This document shows, in pieces, positions 52,618-61,956 of a stretch of DNA of 64,000 bases. The translations under genes were made by a program, and so were the position numbers. Under the pieces are notes generated by a model that had not been told where the DNA came from, did no database searches, and saw only the letters and a program-made list of their open reading frames with translations. How positions within the stretch are numbered: position 1 is the first letter of the stretch; each line of letters starts with the position of its first letter. The stretch is from Streptomyces indicus (GTDB lineage Bacteria; Actinomycetota; Actinomycetes; Streptomycetales; Streptomycetaceae), in assembly GCF_900100315.1 (NCBI RefSeq), contig NZ_FNFF01000015.1:124001-188000 (forward strand), written 5' to 3'.

Positions 52618-55600
52618 ATGGCAAGACGGAGAAGATACGCGGGGATCGTGGCGGCCACCGCCGTGGCGCTCCTCGCGACAGGGATACCGCAGGCGCCCGC
52701 GGCGCCCGGCGGCGGGGAAGCAGCGGCGGACCCGCGGCGCCTCCCGGCGCCGGCCACCAAGACGGTGACGCTCCTGAGCGGCGACAGGGTCGCGCTCACC
52801 GGCAGCGGCGAGGGCCTCCAGGTGACCTCGGTGACACCGGGCGAGGGGCGCGAGCACATCGCGTTCTCACGGGCGCGGGTCGAGGGGCGCGAGTACGTCA
52901 TCCCGGTCGACGCCACCGAGGCGTTGGCCCGAGGGCGCCTGGACCGCGGCCTGTTCGACGTGAGCACGCTCGCCGCCGAGGGGTACGACGACGCCTCGCG
53001 CAAGACCATTCCGCTGATCGCCACCGAGCAGACGGCCCTGGAGGGCGCGGCGCGCGGTGCCGCCTTCGACGGACTCGGGCTGACCGCCCGTACGGTGCAG
53101 AAGTCCGAAGCCGCCGACGTCTGGCGGGAGTTCGTCGAGGACGCCGCGGGCGACAGCCGCAGCGCGCGGGCCACCAAGCTGTGGCTGGACGGCAAGGTGA
53201 AGGCGAGTCTCGACGAGAGCGTGGCCATGACGGGCGCTCCGCAGGCGTGGAAGAGCGGGCTCGACGGCAAGGGCGTGAAGGTGGCCGTGCTCGACACGGG
53301 CGCCGACACCGCGCACCCCGACCTCGCGGGCCGCGTGAGCGCCGAGAAGGACTTCACCTGGGACGAGTCCCCGCAGGACTTCAACGGCCACGGCACGCAC
53401 GTCTCCTCGACCGTCGCGGGCGGCGGCCAGGCCTCCGGCGGCCGCTACAAGGGCGTCGCGCCCGGCGCCGAGCTGATCAACGGCAAGGTGCTCGACGGCG
53501 GCGGCAGCGGCTACATCAGCTGGATCCTCGACGGCATGGAGTGGGCCGCGGCCCAGGACGCGGACATCGTGTCCATGTCGCTGGGCTCCAGCCTGCCGAG
53601 CGACGGCAGCGACCCGCTGTCGCAGGCCGTGGAGCGGCTGACCGCGGACGGCGGCCCGCTGTTCGTGATCGCCGCGGGCAACGAGGGCAGGCCCGGCAGC
53701 GTCGGCTCCCCGGGTGTGGCGCCCAGCGCCCTGACGGTCGGCTCGGTCACCAAGCAGGGCGGCATGTCCGCGTTCTCCTCGCAGGGCCCCGCCCTCGCGG
53801 AGTCCGCCGTGAAGCCCGAACTCACCGCTCCCGGCAGCGAGATCACGGCCGCGCGCGCCAAGGGCACCTCCGAGGAGGGCCAGGGTTCCGACGCGTACGT
53901 CACGATGAGCGGTACGTCGATGGCCACCCCGCATGTCGCGGGCGCCGCGGCCATCCTCAAGCAGAAGCACCCCGAGTGGGACGCGCAGCAGCTCAAGTCG
54001 GCCCTCGTGGGCAGCGCGGACGCGGTGCCGGACGCCTCCGTGTACGAGCAGGGCGCGGGCAGCGTGGACATTCCGGCCGCGCTCGGCGCCCGCGTCCAGG
54101 CCTCCCCGGCTGCCGTGTCCGCGAAGCTCGTCGGGGACGGCGCCGAGGACGTCACGCGCACGCTCACGTACCGCAACACCGGTACGCGGAACGTCCGTCT
54201 GAGCCTCGGCACCGAGGGCAGCGCTGCTGTGAGCCTCGCCGCGAACCGCCTGACCGTTCCGGCCGGCGGCAGCACCGAGGTCGCCGTCCGCATCGACGCC
54301 TCCCGCGCCGCGGCCGGCACGCACAGCGCGTGGATCGAGGCCCGCGGCTCGGACGGCAGCCGGGTGCGCACCCCGGTCGGCATCGAGACCGTCCCCGGTG
54401 AAGCCAAGCTCACCCTCGCGCCGGGCGGACTGCGCGAGGGCGTGAGCCACGCGTACACGCACGTCGTGTGGCAGAACGTGCGGACCGGAGCCTCGGACAT
54501 CGTCGGCTTCACCACCGGGACCGAGGAGATCACGCTGCCGAAGGGCGAGTACCGCCTCCTCGCGGACGTCTGGGAGTACCGCAACGCCGGCAACGGCGTC
54601 ACCACCGCCATGTCCACCGTCTCGCTGGCCGAGCGCGTGCGGCTCGACGGCGACAAGGCGGTCACCATCGACGTCTCGGACGCCAAGCCCGTCGAGGTCG
54701 GCGTGGACGACCCGGCGGTGCGTCTGGACGGCGTCTCGGCACAGGGCCTCGTGTCCGACACGGGGACGGGCCCGACCGGACTGCTGACGCCGATGTTCTC
54801 GGGCCGCTTCACCCCGTACGCCGTCGAGAGCGAGCCGATGGAAGGCCTCAGCTACTTCGCGGGCGGCACCTGGTCCGAACCGCTGATGCGGGCCACCACG
54901 CTCGGCGACGATCCCGTCGACATCTCCGTGTATCCGGTCTACTTCGCTCGGATCGAGTGGGACATCGAGGCCGAACTCGCGGACGCCGGAACGGGAGCGG
55001 ACCTCACGGGGCTCGAACTCACGGACAAGATCGTCCTGTTCACCCCCGAGTCCGCCGCGAACGGAGCCGAGCGCACCCGCCGCTACCGGGCGATCCTGGA
55101 GCACAAGCCGGCCGCCGTGATCTTCGCGGGCTCATGGCTGGACTCCGAGCCCGAGGACAATATCGTCCTCACCCAGGAGCCCGGGCCGACCCTCCTGCGC
55201 GAGCGCCTCGCCGCCTCGGAGGGCCCGGTGACCCTGAAGATCGCCGGCAAGCGCAACACCGGCGACAAGTACTTCACCTTCCACCACTCCGAGGACGGTG
55301 TGCCCGGCGGCGCACGCTGGAAGGACCGCAAGCGCGACCTCGCGGCCGTGCAGCACAGCCTGCGCACCACCGGCTACCCGAACGACCCCAAGGCGTTCTA
55401 CGGCTGGGTGACCTACGAGGGCACCGTCCTGGCGCAGCAGGAGGTGCTCGTACGGGCGCCGCACCGCTTCACCGGCTACTACTCGCCGGGCCTGCCCTGG
55501 ACGACGGCGACCTTCGAGTACGCCACCGACGTGGCGCTCGGGGCGCAGTACACCGCGCCGACCGTGTACGAGGCGGGCCGCGCGCCCCGCAAGGACCACT

Positions 55601-56331
55601 GGCTGACCGGCCCGTTCGGTCCCGCGCTCGGCCAGTCCACCCTGTACGGGGCCACGCCCGCCGCCCGCGACGGTGACAAGCTGAAGCTCGACGTGCCGAT
55701 GTTCTCGGACGCGGCGGGCCACCGCAGCGAGCGGGTCGCCTCGATCGAGAGCGGCACGACTGAACTGCGGAATTCCAAGGGTGAGTTGGTGGGCCGCAAC
55801 GGCTTCGGCGGCCGCGGCTCCTTCGACGTGCCGGCCCGCTCGGACCGGTACACGCTGACGGCCTCCGCGCAGCGGGAGGACTCCTCCTGGTACCTGGGTA
55901 CGTCCGTCAGCGACACCTGGACGTTCCGCTCGGGACACACCGCGTCCTCGCGGGCTTTGCCGCTGCTCGACGTCCGGTACGACATGGCCGTGCTGGACGG
56001 GGACAACTCCTTCGCCGCCGAGCGGCCGTTCTCGTTCGGGGTGTCCTTCCCGTACCAGAAGGGGGCGTCCGGGGTGCCGGTCGGGCGCGTGAAGGTGGAG
56101 TACTCCACGGACGACGGCTCCACCTGGACCTCGGCCACCGTGTCCCGTAGGCACGACGGCGCGTGGTCGGTGTCCGTACCGGGGCTGGCCGAGTCGCACG
56201 TCTCGCTGCGGGTCACCGGAACAGCTCCGGACGGCACGTCGGTCACCGAGACGGTGACGCGGGCGTTCAAGGTGGGGTGCCCGTCGGACTGGTGCTCCTA
56301 CGCGCCGGAGTGGCCGGGCTGGAACGACTAG
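52618..56331 (+). CDS. secreted subtilisin-like (S8) serine protease
   Basis: 1,237 residues. Signal peptide MARRRRYAGIVAATAVALLA with cleavage near AAPGG, then a propeptide. Catalytic triad Asp226 (VAVLDTGADTAHPDL), His258 (FNGHGTHVSSTVAGG), Ser434 (SGTSMATPHVAGAAA) and oxyanion Asn in AAGNEG. A long C-terminal part of beta-sandwich domains ends in two Cys (CPSDWC). AAGGGG precedes ATG 52618. Probably an extracellular nutrient-scavenging or developmental protease. Confidence 0.95.
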   Translation: MARRRRYAGIVAATAVALLATGIPQAPAAPGGGEAAADPRRLPAPATKTVTLLSGDRVALTGSGEGLQVTSVTPGEGREHIAFSRARVEGREYVIPVDATEALARGRLDRGLFDVSTLAAEGYDDASRKTIPLIATEQTALEGAARGAAFDGLGLTARTVQKSEAADVWREFVEDAAGDSRSARATKLWLDGKVKASLDESVAMTGAPQAWKSGLDGKGVKVAVLDTGADTAHPDLAGRVSAEKDFTWDESPQDFNGHGTHVSSTVAGGGQASGGRYKGVAPGAELINGKVLDGGGSGYISWILDGMEWAAAQDADIVSMSLGSSLPSDGSDPLSQAVERLTADGGPLFVIAAGNEGRPGSVGSPGVAPSALTVGSVTKQGGMSAFSSQGPALAESAVKPELTAPGSEITAARAKGTSEEGQGSDAYVTMSGTSMATPHVAGAAAILKQKHPEWDAQQLKSALVGSADAVPDASVYEQGAGSVDIPAALGARVQASPAAVSAKLVGDGAEDVTRTLTYRNTGTRNVRLSLGTEGSAAVSLAANRLTVPAGGSTEVAVRIDASRAAAGTHSAWIEARGSDGSRVRTPVGIETVPGEAKLTLAPGGLREGVSHAYTHVVWQNVRTGASDIVGFTTGTEEITLPKGEYRLLADVWEYRNAGNGVTTAMSTVSLAERVRLDGDKAVTIDVSDAKPVEVGVDDPAVRLDGVSAQGLVSDTGTGPTGLLTPMFSGRFTPYAVESEPMEGLSYFAGGTWSEPLMRATTLGDDPVDISVYPVYFARIEWDIEAELADAGTGADLTGLELTDKIVLFTPESAANGAERTRRYRAILEHKPAAVIFAGSWLDSEPEDNIVLTQEPGPTLLRERLAASEGPVTLKIAGKRNTGDKYFTFHHSEDGVPGGARWKDRKRDLAAVQHSLRTTGYPNDPKAFYGWVTYEGTVLAQQEVLVRAPHRFTGYYSPGLPWTTATFEYATDVALGAQYTAPTVYEAGRAPRKDHWLTGPFGPALGQSTLYGATPAARDGDKLKLDVPMFSDAAGHRSERVASIESGTTELRNSKGELVGRNGFGGRGSFDVPARSDRYTLTASAQREDSSWYLGTSVSDTWTFRSGHTASSRALPLLDVRYDMAVLDGDNSFAAERPFSFGVSFPYQKGASGVPVGRVKVEYSTDDGSTWTSATVSRRHDGAWSVSVPGLAESHVSLRVTGTAPDGTSVTETVTRAFKVGCPSDWCSYAPEWPGWND

Positions 56332-56355
56332 GGAACGACCAGGGGTGGGACAGAC

Positions 56356-56395
56356 GAGAGGGCGGTGGGGAAGGTTCGCTTCCCCACCGCCTCTC
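56356..56395. terminator. strong bidirectional terminator
   Basis: GCGGTGGGGAAG with CTTCCCCACCGC plus flanking GAGAG/CTCTC (56356-56373/56379-56395, one bulged G), 5-nt loop. It lies between the protease and csnK ends. Confidence 0.8.
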
Positions 56396-56416
56396 CCGCG
56401 CTCGGACACAGGCCGC

Positions 56417-57403
56417 TCAGACCCCGGCCCGGCTGGAGCTGAAGTGCTCGCGCACCCGCGCGGCCGCACCCGGTTCGGCCTCCGCCCCCACCGCATCCAG
56501 CCCCAGCAGCGCCGCCCCCAACACCGGCCGCTCCGTGACCACTTGGGGCTCGGCCAGCGGGGCCACGGCGGCCAGCCGCTCCCGTACGCCCGTGTCCAGC
56601 TGCGGGTGGCGGGCCGCCAGGACGCTGCCGCCGAGGAGCACCGGGACCGGGGACTCCAGGAGGTCCAGGCGGCGCAGGGCCACCTGCGTCATCGCCACCA
56701 CCTCCTCCGCGAGCCGGTCCACGATCGCCGTCGCGATCGCGTCGCCCGCCGCCGCCGTCGCGAACAGCACCGGGGTGAGCTCGTGGCGGCGCAGCATCGG
56801 GATGCGCTCCAGGTGCAGCGCCTCGATCAGCGCGTACATCGTCGGCAGCCCGAAGTGCCCCGGCAGCGTGCGCGCCAGCTCGGTCGGCTCGCCGCGGCCG
56901 TCCTCCGCGCGGGCCGCGAACCACAGGCCCTCCTCCGCAAGGCCCCAGCCGCCGCCCCAGTCACCGGAGATGCGGCCGATCGCGGGGAAGCGGGCGGTGC
57001 GCCCGTCCGGGGTCATGCCCACGCAGTTCATGCCTGCGCCGCACACCACCGCCACGCCCAGCGGGCTGTCCACGCCGGCCCGCAGGATCGCGAAGGTGTC
57101 ATTGCGCACGGTGGCCGTCTCGCCCCAGCCGCGGGCGGCGACGGCGGCCGTCAACTCCCGTTCCTCCACCGGGAGATCGGCGTTGGCGAGGCAGGCCGAC
57201 ACGTGTGACACCGATGTCACGCCCGCCGCGTCCAGGGCCTGCGCGACCGGCACGGACAGCGCGTCCATCGCGGCTTCGATCCCCACGCGGGGCGGCTGGA
57301 ACCCGCCGCCCCGCGCGGTCGCGAGCACCGCGCCGTCCGCGCCGACCACCGCGACATCGGTCTTGCTGTTGCCCGCGTCCACCGCGAGCACGCTTGCCGT
57401 CAC
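56417..57403 (-). CDS. csnK: sugar kinase of the BadF/BadG ATPase family (CsnK)
   Basis: 328 residues. ATPase fold: phosphate-1 VLAVDAGNSKTDVAVV, Asp in VRNDTFAILRAG, GAGMNCVG, and adenosine motif PVLLGGSVLAA. It resembles N-acetylglucosamine-kinase-like proteins. The GTG start overlaps the csnH stop (GTGA). Last gene of the csn operon, where CsnK is the sugar kinase acting on imported glucosamine units; assignment rests on operon order. Confidence 0.88.
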   Translation of the reverse strand: MTASVLAVDAGNSKTDVAVVGADGAVLATARGGGFQPPRVGIEAAMDALSVPVAQALDAAGVTSVSHVSACLANADLPVEERELTAAVAARGWGETATVRNDTFAILRAGVDSPLGVAVVCGAGMNCVGMTPDGRTARFPAIGRISGDWGGGWGLAEEGLWFAARAEDGRGEPTELARTLPGHFGLPTMYALIEALHLERIPMLRRHELTPVLFATAAAGDAIATAIVDRLAEEVVAMTQVALRRLDLLESPVPVLLGGSVLAARHPQLDTGVRERLAAVAPLAEPQVVTERPVLGAALLGLDAVGAEAEPGAAARVREHFSSSRAGV

Positions 57404-58665
57404 GCCCACGCCAGGTGCTCCCGGTTGTGTGCGATCAGGCGGTCGGTGAGGCCCTCGGCGCGGTCGTACTGCCCGATCAGCGGGTGCGCGAGCAGCGCCT
57501 TGAACACCCGGTCGCGGCCGCCGCGCAGGGCGGCGTCCAGGGCCAGGTCCTCGTACGCGGTGACATGGGAGATCAGGCCCGAGTACAGCGGGTCCAGGGC
57601 CGGCACCTTCAGCGGTACGGCGCCCTCGCGGCCCACCTTCGCCTGCACCTCGATCACCGCGTCGTCCGGCAGGAAGGGGAGCGTGCCCTGGTTCAGCGTG
57701 TTGACCACCTGGTACGGGGATCCACCGCTGCCGAGCAGCGAGGCCGCGAGGTCCACGGCGGCCTCCGAGTAGAAGGCGCCGCCGCGCTTGGCAAGGAGCT
57801 CCGGCTTCTCGTCCAGTTGCGGATCGCCGTACATCTCCAGCAACTGCCGTTCCATCTCGGCCACTTCGGCCGCGCGGGACGGCTTGGTGCCCATCTCCCG
57901 TACGACCTCGTCGTGCGCATAGAAGTAGCGCAGGTAGTACGAGGGGACCACGCCGAGCCGGTCGAGGACCGAGCGCGGCAGCTTCAGCATGTCCGCGAGC
58001 TCGTCGCCGCCCTCGGCGAGGATCCGCGGCAGCACGTCCTCGCCGTCGGGCCCGCCGATCCGTACCCCGAACTCCCAGGTGAGGTGGTTCAACCCCACGT
58101 GGTCCAGGTGCACTTGGGAGGGCGCCACGCCCATGGCCGCGGCCCAGCGGCGCTGGAAGCCGATGGCCACGTTGCACAGGCCGACCGCCTTGTGCCCGGC
58201 CTGGAGCAGCGCGCGGGTCACGATGCCCACCGGGTTGGTGAAGTCGATGATCCATGCGTCCGGGTTGGTGCGGCGCACGCGCTCGGCGATGTCGAGCACG
58301 ACCGGGACGGTGCGCAGGGCCTTCGCGAGGCCGCCCGCGCCGGTGGTCTCCTGGCCGACGCAGCCGCACTCCAGCGGCCAGGTCTCGTCCTGGTTGCGGG
58401 CCGCCTGCCCGCCCACACGCAGCTGGAGCAGCACCGCGTCGGCGCCCTCGACGCCCGCGTCCAGGTCGGAGGTGGTGACGATGCGGCCGGGGTGGCCGAG
58501 CTTGGCGAAGATCCGGCGGGCGAGGCCGCCGACCAGCTCCAGGCGCTCGGCCGCCGGGTCGACGAGCACGAGCTCCTCGATCGGCAGGACCTCCCTCAAG
58601 CGGGCGAATCCATCGATGAGTTCGGGGGTGTACGTGGAACCGCCCCCCACTACTGCGAGCTTCAC
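57400..58665 (-). CDS. csnH: GH4 family glycosidase (CsnH)
   Basis: 421 residues. NAD-binding N-terminus LAVVGGGSTYTPELIDGF, metal and substrate motifs DFTNPVGIVTRALL, GLCNVAIGFQ and LNHLTW. GH4 enzymes use NAD and a divalent metal to cleave intracellular, often phosphorylated, disaccharides. In the csn locus it is the hydrolase for imported glucosamine oligosaccharides. GTG start at 58665, 6 bp after csnG. Confidence 0.9.
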   Translation of the reverse strand: MKLAVVGGGSTYTPELIDGFARLREVLPIEELVLVDPAAERLELVGGLARRIFAKLGHPGRIVTTSDLDAGVEGADAVLLQLRVGGQAARNQDETWPLECGCVGQETTGAGGLAKALRTVPVVLDIAERVRRTNPDAWIIDFTNPVGIVTRALLQAGHKAVGLCNVAIGFQRRWAAAMGVAPSQVHLDHVGLNHLTWEFGVRIGGPDGEDVLPRILAEGGDELADMLKLPRSVLDRLGVVPSYYLRYFYAHDEVVREMGTKPSRAAEVAEMERQLLEMYGDPQLDEKPELLAKRGGAFYSEAAVDLAASLLGSGGSPYQVVNTLNQGTLPFLPDDAVIEVQAKVGREGAVPLKVPALDPLYSGLISHVTAYEDLALDAALRGGRDRVFKALLAHPLIGQYDRAEGLTDRLIAHNREHLAWA

Positions 58666-58670
58666 GGTGC

Positions 58671-59606
58671 TCAGCCTTTCACTCCGGTCAGGGTGACGCC
58701 TTCGACGAATGCCTTCTGGGCGAAGAAGAAGACGGCGATCACGGGGGCCATGACGAGAACGGTCGCGGCCATGGTCAGGTTCCAGTCCGTCTGATGGGCT
58801 CCCTTGAAGGATTCGAGGCCGTAACTCAGCGTCCAGGCCGCCGGGTTCTCGGACGCGTAGATCTGCGGCCCGAAGTAGTCGTTCCAGCAGTAGAAGAAGT
58901 GGAACAGCGCGGACGCGGCGATCGCGGGCCGGCACATGGGCACCACGACCCGGATCAGCGTCCTGAACTCCCCGCAGCCGTCGATCTTCGCGGCCTCCGT
59001 GTACTCCTTCGGGATCGTCAGGAGGAACTGGCGGAGCAGGAAGATCGTGAACGCGTTGCCGAAGGCGAACGGGATGATCAGCGGCCACAGCGTGCCCGCC
59101 AGGTCCATCTGCTTGGCCCAGAACAGGTACATGGGCACGATGACCACCTGCGGCGGCAGCATCATCGCCGCGATGACCACCATCATCATCACGTTGCGCC
59201 CGCGGAAGCGGAACTTCGCCAGGGCGTACGCGACCGGCAGGCTGGAGCCGACCGCGAGCACCGTGCCGAGGCCCGCGTAGAGCAGGGTGTTCTTCCACCA
59301 GGTCAGGAACCCGGGGGTGTCCCAGACCGTACCGAAGTTGCCCCACTCCCAGGTCTTCGGCCACAGGGCGCGGGTCAGCGCCTGGTCGTCGCTCATCACC
59401 GCGGTGAGGAACACGAAGACGAAGGGCAGCACGAAGAAGAGCGCGGCCGCGAGGGCCAGCGAGTGGACGGCGATCCACTCGAGTGCCGCTTTCCGCTTGG
59501 CTTTACGGGAGTCGGCGGTGCGGGGCGCGGAGGTGCTGGCGGGCAGCTCGCCCGTCCGTACGGGCGTCGTCCGTGCCGACCGGCTTGTCTGTGTCGTCTC
59601 GGTCAT
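58671..59606 (-). CDS. csnG: carbohydrate ABC permease, MalG type (CsnG)
   Basis: 311 residues with six membrane helices and the EAA motif EYTEAAKIDGCGEFRTLIRVVVPMCRPA that docks the ATPase. The N-terminal cytoplasmic extension is about 40 residues. No ATP-binding gene is in the locus, so a shared MsiK-type ATPase is expected, as for other Streptomyces oligosaccharide importers. Confidence 0.92.
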   Translation of the reverse strand: MTETTQTSRSARTTPVRTGELPASTSAPRTADSRKAKRKAALEWIAVHSLALAAALFFVLPFVFVFLTAVMSDDQALTRALWPKTWEWGNFGTVWDTPGFLTWWKNTLLYAGLGTVLAVGSSLPVAYALAKFRFRGRNVMMMVVIAAMMLPPQVVIVPMYLFWAKQMDLAGTLWPLIIPFAFGNAFTIFLLRQFLLTIPKEYTEAAKIDGCGEFRTLIRVVVPMCRPAIAASALFHFFYCWNDYFGPQIYASENPAAWTLSYGLESFKGAHQTDWNLTMAATVLVMAPVIAVFFFAQKAFVEGVTLTGVKG

Positions 59607-59610
59607 GTGC

Positions 59611-60558
59611 TCAGTCCTCCGCCGACATGAAGCCGCTGCGGCGGCGCATCAGGAACGCCGTGAACACCATGGCGAGCGCGAACAGGACGAGCGCGACCAC
59701 GCACGCGGCGCCGGTGTCGAAGCGCTGGAAGCCGAGGTTGTAGACCACCTGCGGCACGGTGAGCGTGGACTTGTCCGGGTAGCCGGGCTCGAACTGCTGG
59801 CCCGAGCCGCCGATCACCCCGCTCGCCACCTTCGCCGCCACCAGCGGCTCGGTGTAGTACTGCATCGTCGCGATCACGCCGGTGACCACCGCGAACAGGA
59901 TGATCGGCGAGATGTTCGGCAGGGTCACGAAGCGGAACCGTTGCCAGGCGTTCGCGCCGTCCAGCTCGGCCGCCTCGTACTGCTCCTTGGGCACGTCGAG
60001 CAGCGAGGCCATGAAGATGACCATGAGGTCACCGATGCACCACAGCGCCAGGATGGTCAGCGAGGGCTTGGACCAGCTCGCGTCGTTGAACCACTGCGGC
60101 CCCTCGATCCCGACCTTCTCCAGAAGGTGGTTGACCGGTCCCGTCCCCGGGTTGAGCAGGAACACGAAGGACACGCTCGCCGCGACGGGCGGGGCGAGGA
60201 ACGGCAGGTAGAAGAGGGTGCGGAAGACTCCCGCGCCCTTCTTGATCTTCGTGATCAGGAGGCCGATGCCGAGTCCGAACAGCACCCGCATGGTCACCAT
60301 CACCAGGACCAGCCACAGGGTGTTGGAGAGGGCCGGCCAGAAGTGCGGGTTGTCCCGGAAGACGTACAGCCAGTTCTTCAGGCCCACGTACGTCGGGGCC
60401 GTGAAGCCGTCGTACTTCATGAAGGAGAAGTAGACGGTGGAGAGCAGCGGATAGAGGAAGAAGACCGACAGGCCGATCAGCCAGGGGGAGAGGAAACCGA
60501 GGGTGCGAAGCGCCGACCGGCGGCGCTTCGCCCTCAGCCCGTACGGGACGGTGCTCAT
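59611..60558 (-). CDS. csnF: carbohydrate ABC permease, MalF type (CsnF)
   Basis: 315 residues, six membrane helices, EAA motif QYEAAELDGANAWQRFRFVTLPNISP. It is the partner of the MalG-type permease. It starts 5 bp after the solute-binding protein stop and ends 4 bp before the csnG start, so the three are one transcript. Confidence 0.92.
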   Translation of the reverse strand: MSTVPYGLRAKRRRSALRTLGFLSPWLIGLSVFFLYPLLSTVYFSFMKYDGFTAPTYVGLKNWLYVFRDNPHFWPALSNTLWLVLVMVTMRVLFGLGIGLLITKIKKGAGVFRTLFYLPFLAPPVAASVSFVFLLNPGTGPVNHLLEKVGIEGPQWFNDASWSKPSLTILALWCIGDLMVIFMASLLDVPKEQYEAAELDGANAWQRFRFVTLPNISPIILFAVVTGVIATMQYYTEPLVAAKVASGVIGGSGQQFEPGYPDKSTLTVPQVVYNLGFQRFDTGAACVVALVLFALAMVFTAFLMRRRSGFMSAED

Positions 60559-60563
60559 CTGTC

Positions 60564-61895
60564 TCAGCCGGCCTGCTCGTTGTCCTTGTCGACCTGCTCG
60601 TCGTTCTTCTTCAGCAGGGCGTCGAGGTCCTTCTCCTTGCCGTTCTCGTACTTCTGGGCGCTGTCCTGGAGCGTGAGCAGGAAGGCGCCGCCGTTGACGG
60701 ACGAGGGGGCGTGCGAGGACTTGGGGTGCTGGGCGATGTCGACGAACGTGCGGTAGACCGGGTCGTCGTTCAGCTTCGGCGAGTTGAGGGCCGCCACCGT
60801 CGAGGGCACGTTGTGGATCGCGTTGGCGAAGGAGACCACGGCCTCGGTGTCCGTGGACAGGTACTTCACCAGCTCCCAAGCGGCGTTCTTCTTGGGGGAG
60901 TTGTTGGCGATGCCGAGGATCGTGCCGGACAGGTAGCCCTTGCCGTAGTCGGCGACCTGGTCGTCCGGCACGGGCAGCGGGGCCGCGCCGATCTCGAAGT
61001 CGAGGCCCGCGTCGGCGGCCATCTTGCCGCGCCACTCGCCGTCCAGCTGCATGGCCACCTGGCCGGTGTGGAAGGGGTGCTTGGGGCCCCACTCGTCGCC
61101 GAGCGAGGTGCGGAACTTGTTCAGCTTCTGGAACCCGCCGAGCTCGTCGACGAGGTTCTTCTGCCACTTCAGCATGTTCTTGACCGCCGGGTCCTTGGCG
61201 GTGTTCGACTTGCCGTTCCCGTCGAGGTACTGGACGCCGAACGCGTTGCCGTAGTGCTCCACCGTGGTCTCGTAGCCGAGGTAGTTGGGCATGAAGCCCA
61301 GCCGCTCGAAGGTGTCGCCCTTGGGCTTGGTGAGCTTCTTGACCACCTTGTCGAACTCGGAGAACGTCTTCGGCGGCTCGGTGATCCCCGCCTCCTTGAA
61401 CGCGTCCTTGTTGTAGTAGAGGCCGTACGCGTCACCGAGCAGCGGCACCGTGCAGCGCTTGCCCTCGTGCTCGGTGTACTTCGCCATCGAGGGCACGAAC
61501 ACCTTCGCCGGGTCGATCTTCGCCTTGTCGAGGAAGGGCTTCAGGTCGGCCAGCGCGTTCGAGGTGCAGAAGCGGCCCATGTTGTCCGTGGTGAAGGAGG
61601 AGACCACGTCCGGGCTGTTCGAACCGCCCGTGCGCAGCGCCTGGTTGAGCTTGTCGTCGGTCACCCCCTTGACGATCTTCACCTTGATGTTGGGGTGCTT
61701 CTTCTCGAAGGACTTGATGTTCTCCTCGATCGCCTTGACCTCGCTGGGCGCGGACCAGCCGTGCCAGAAGGTCAGCGTGGTCTTGGCGTCGGGGTCGTCG
61801 TTCGCCCCGCTGTCGGAGGAGCCGACGCAGGCGGAGGCGAGCAGGGATATCGAGGCGGCCGCTACGACAGCGGTCAGCACACGGTTTCTGGGCAT
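60564..61895 (-). CDS. csnE: oligosaccharide-binding lipoprotein (CsnE)
   Basis: 443 residues. Lipobox LLASAC at residues 18-23 with Cys23 as the lipidation site, then a family 1 solute-binding fold (TTLTFWHGWSAPSEVKAIEENIKSFEKKHPNIKV; LLGDAYGLYYNKDAF). Binds chitosan-derived glucosamine oligosaccharides by analogy with S. coelicolor CsnE. Confidence 0.92.
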   Translation of the reverse strand: MPRNRVLTAVVAAASISLLASACVGSSDSGANDDPDAKTTLTFWHGWSAPSEVKAIEENIKSFEKKHPNIKVKIVKGVTDDKLNQALRTGGSNSPDVVSSFTTDNMGRFCTSNALADLKPFLDKAKIDPAKVFVPSMAKYTEHEGKRCTVPLLGDAYGLYYNKDAFKEAGITEPPKTFSEFDKVVKKLTKPKGDTFERLGFMPNYLGYETTVEHYGNAFGVQYLDGNGKSNTAKDPAVKNMLKWQKNLVDELGGFQKLNKFRTSLGDEWGPKHPFHTGQVAMQLDGEWRGKMAADAGLDFEIGAAPLPVPDDQVADYGKGYLSGTILGIANNSPKKNAAWELVKYLSTDTEAVVSFANAIHNVPSTVAALNSPKLNDDPVYRTFVDIAQHPKSSHAPSSVNGGAFLLTLQDSAQKYENGKEKDLDALLKKNDEQVDKDNEQAG

Positions 61896-61956
61896 GACGG
61901 GGTCTCCCTTGGCAGGGCTGAGCCGGGTGAAGGGTGGGTCGTGGTGCGGTGCTGGG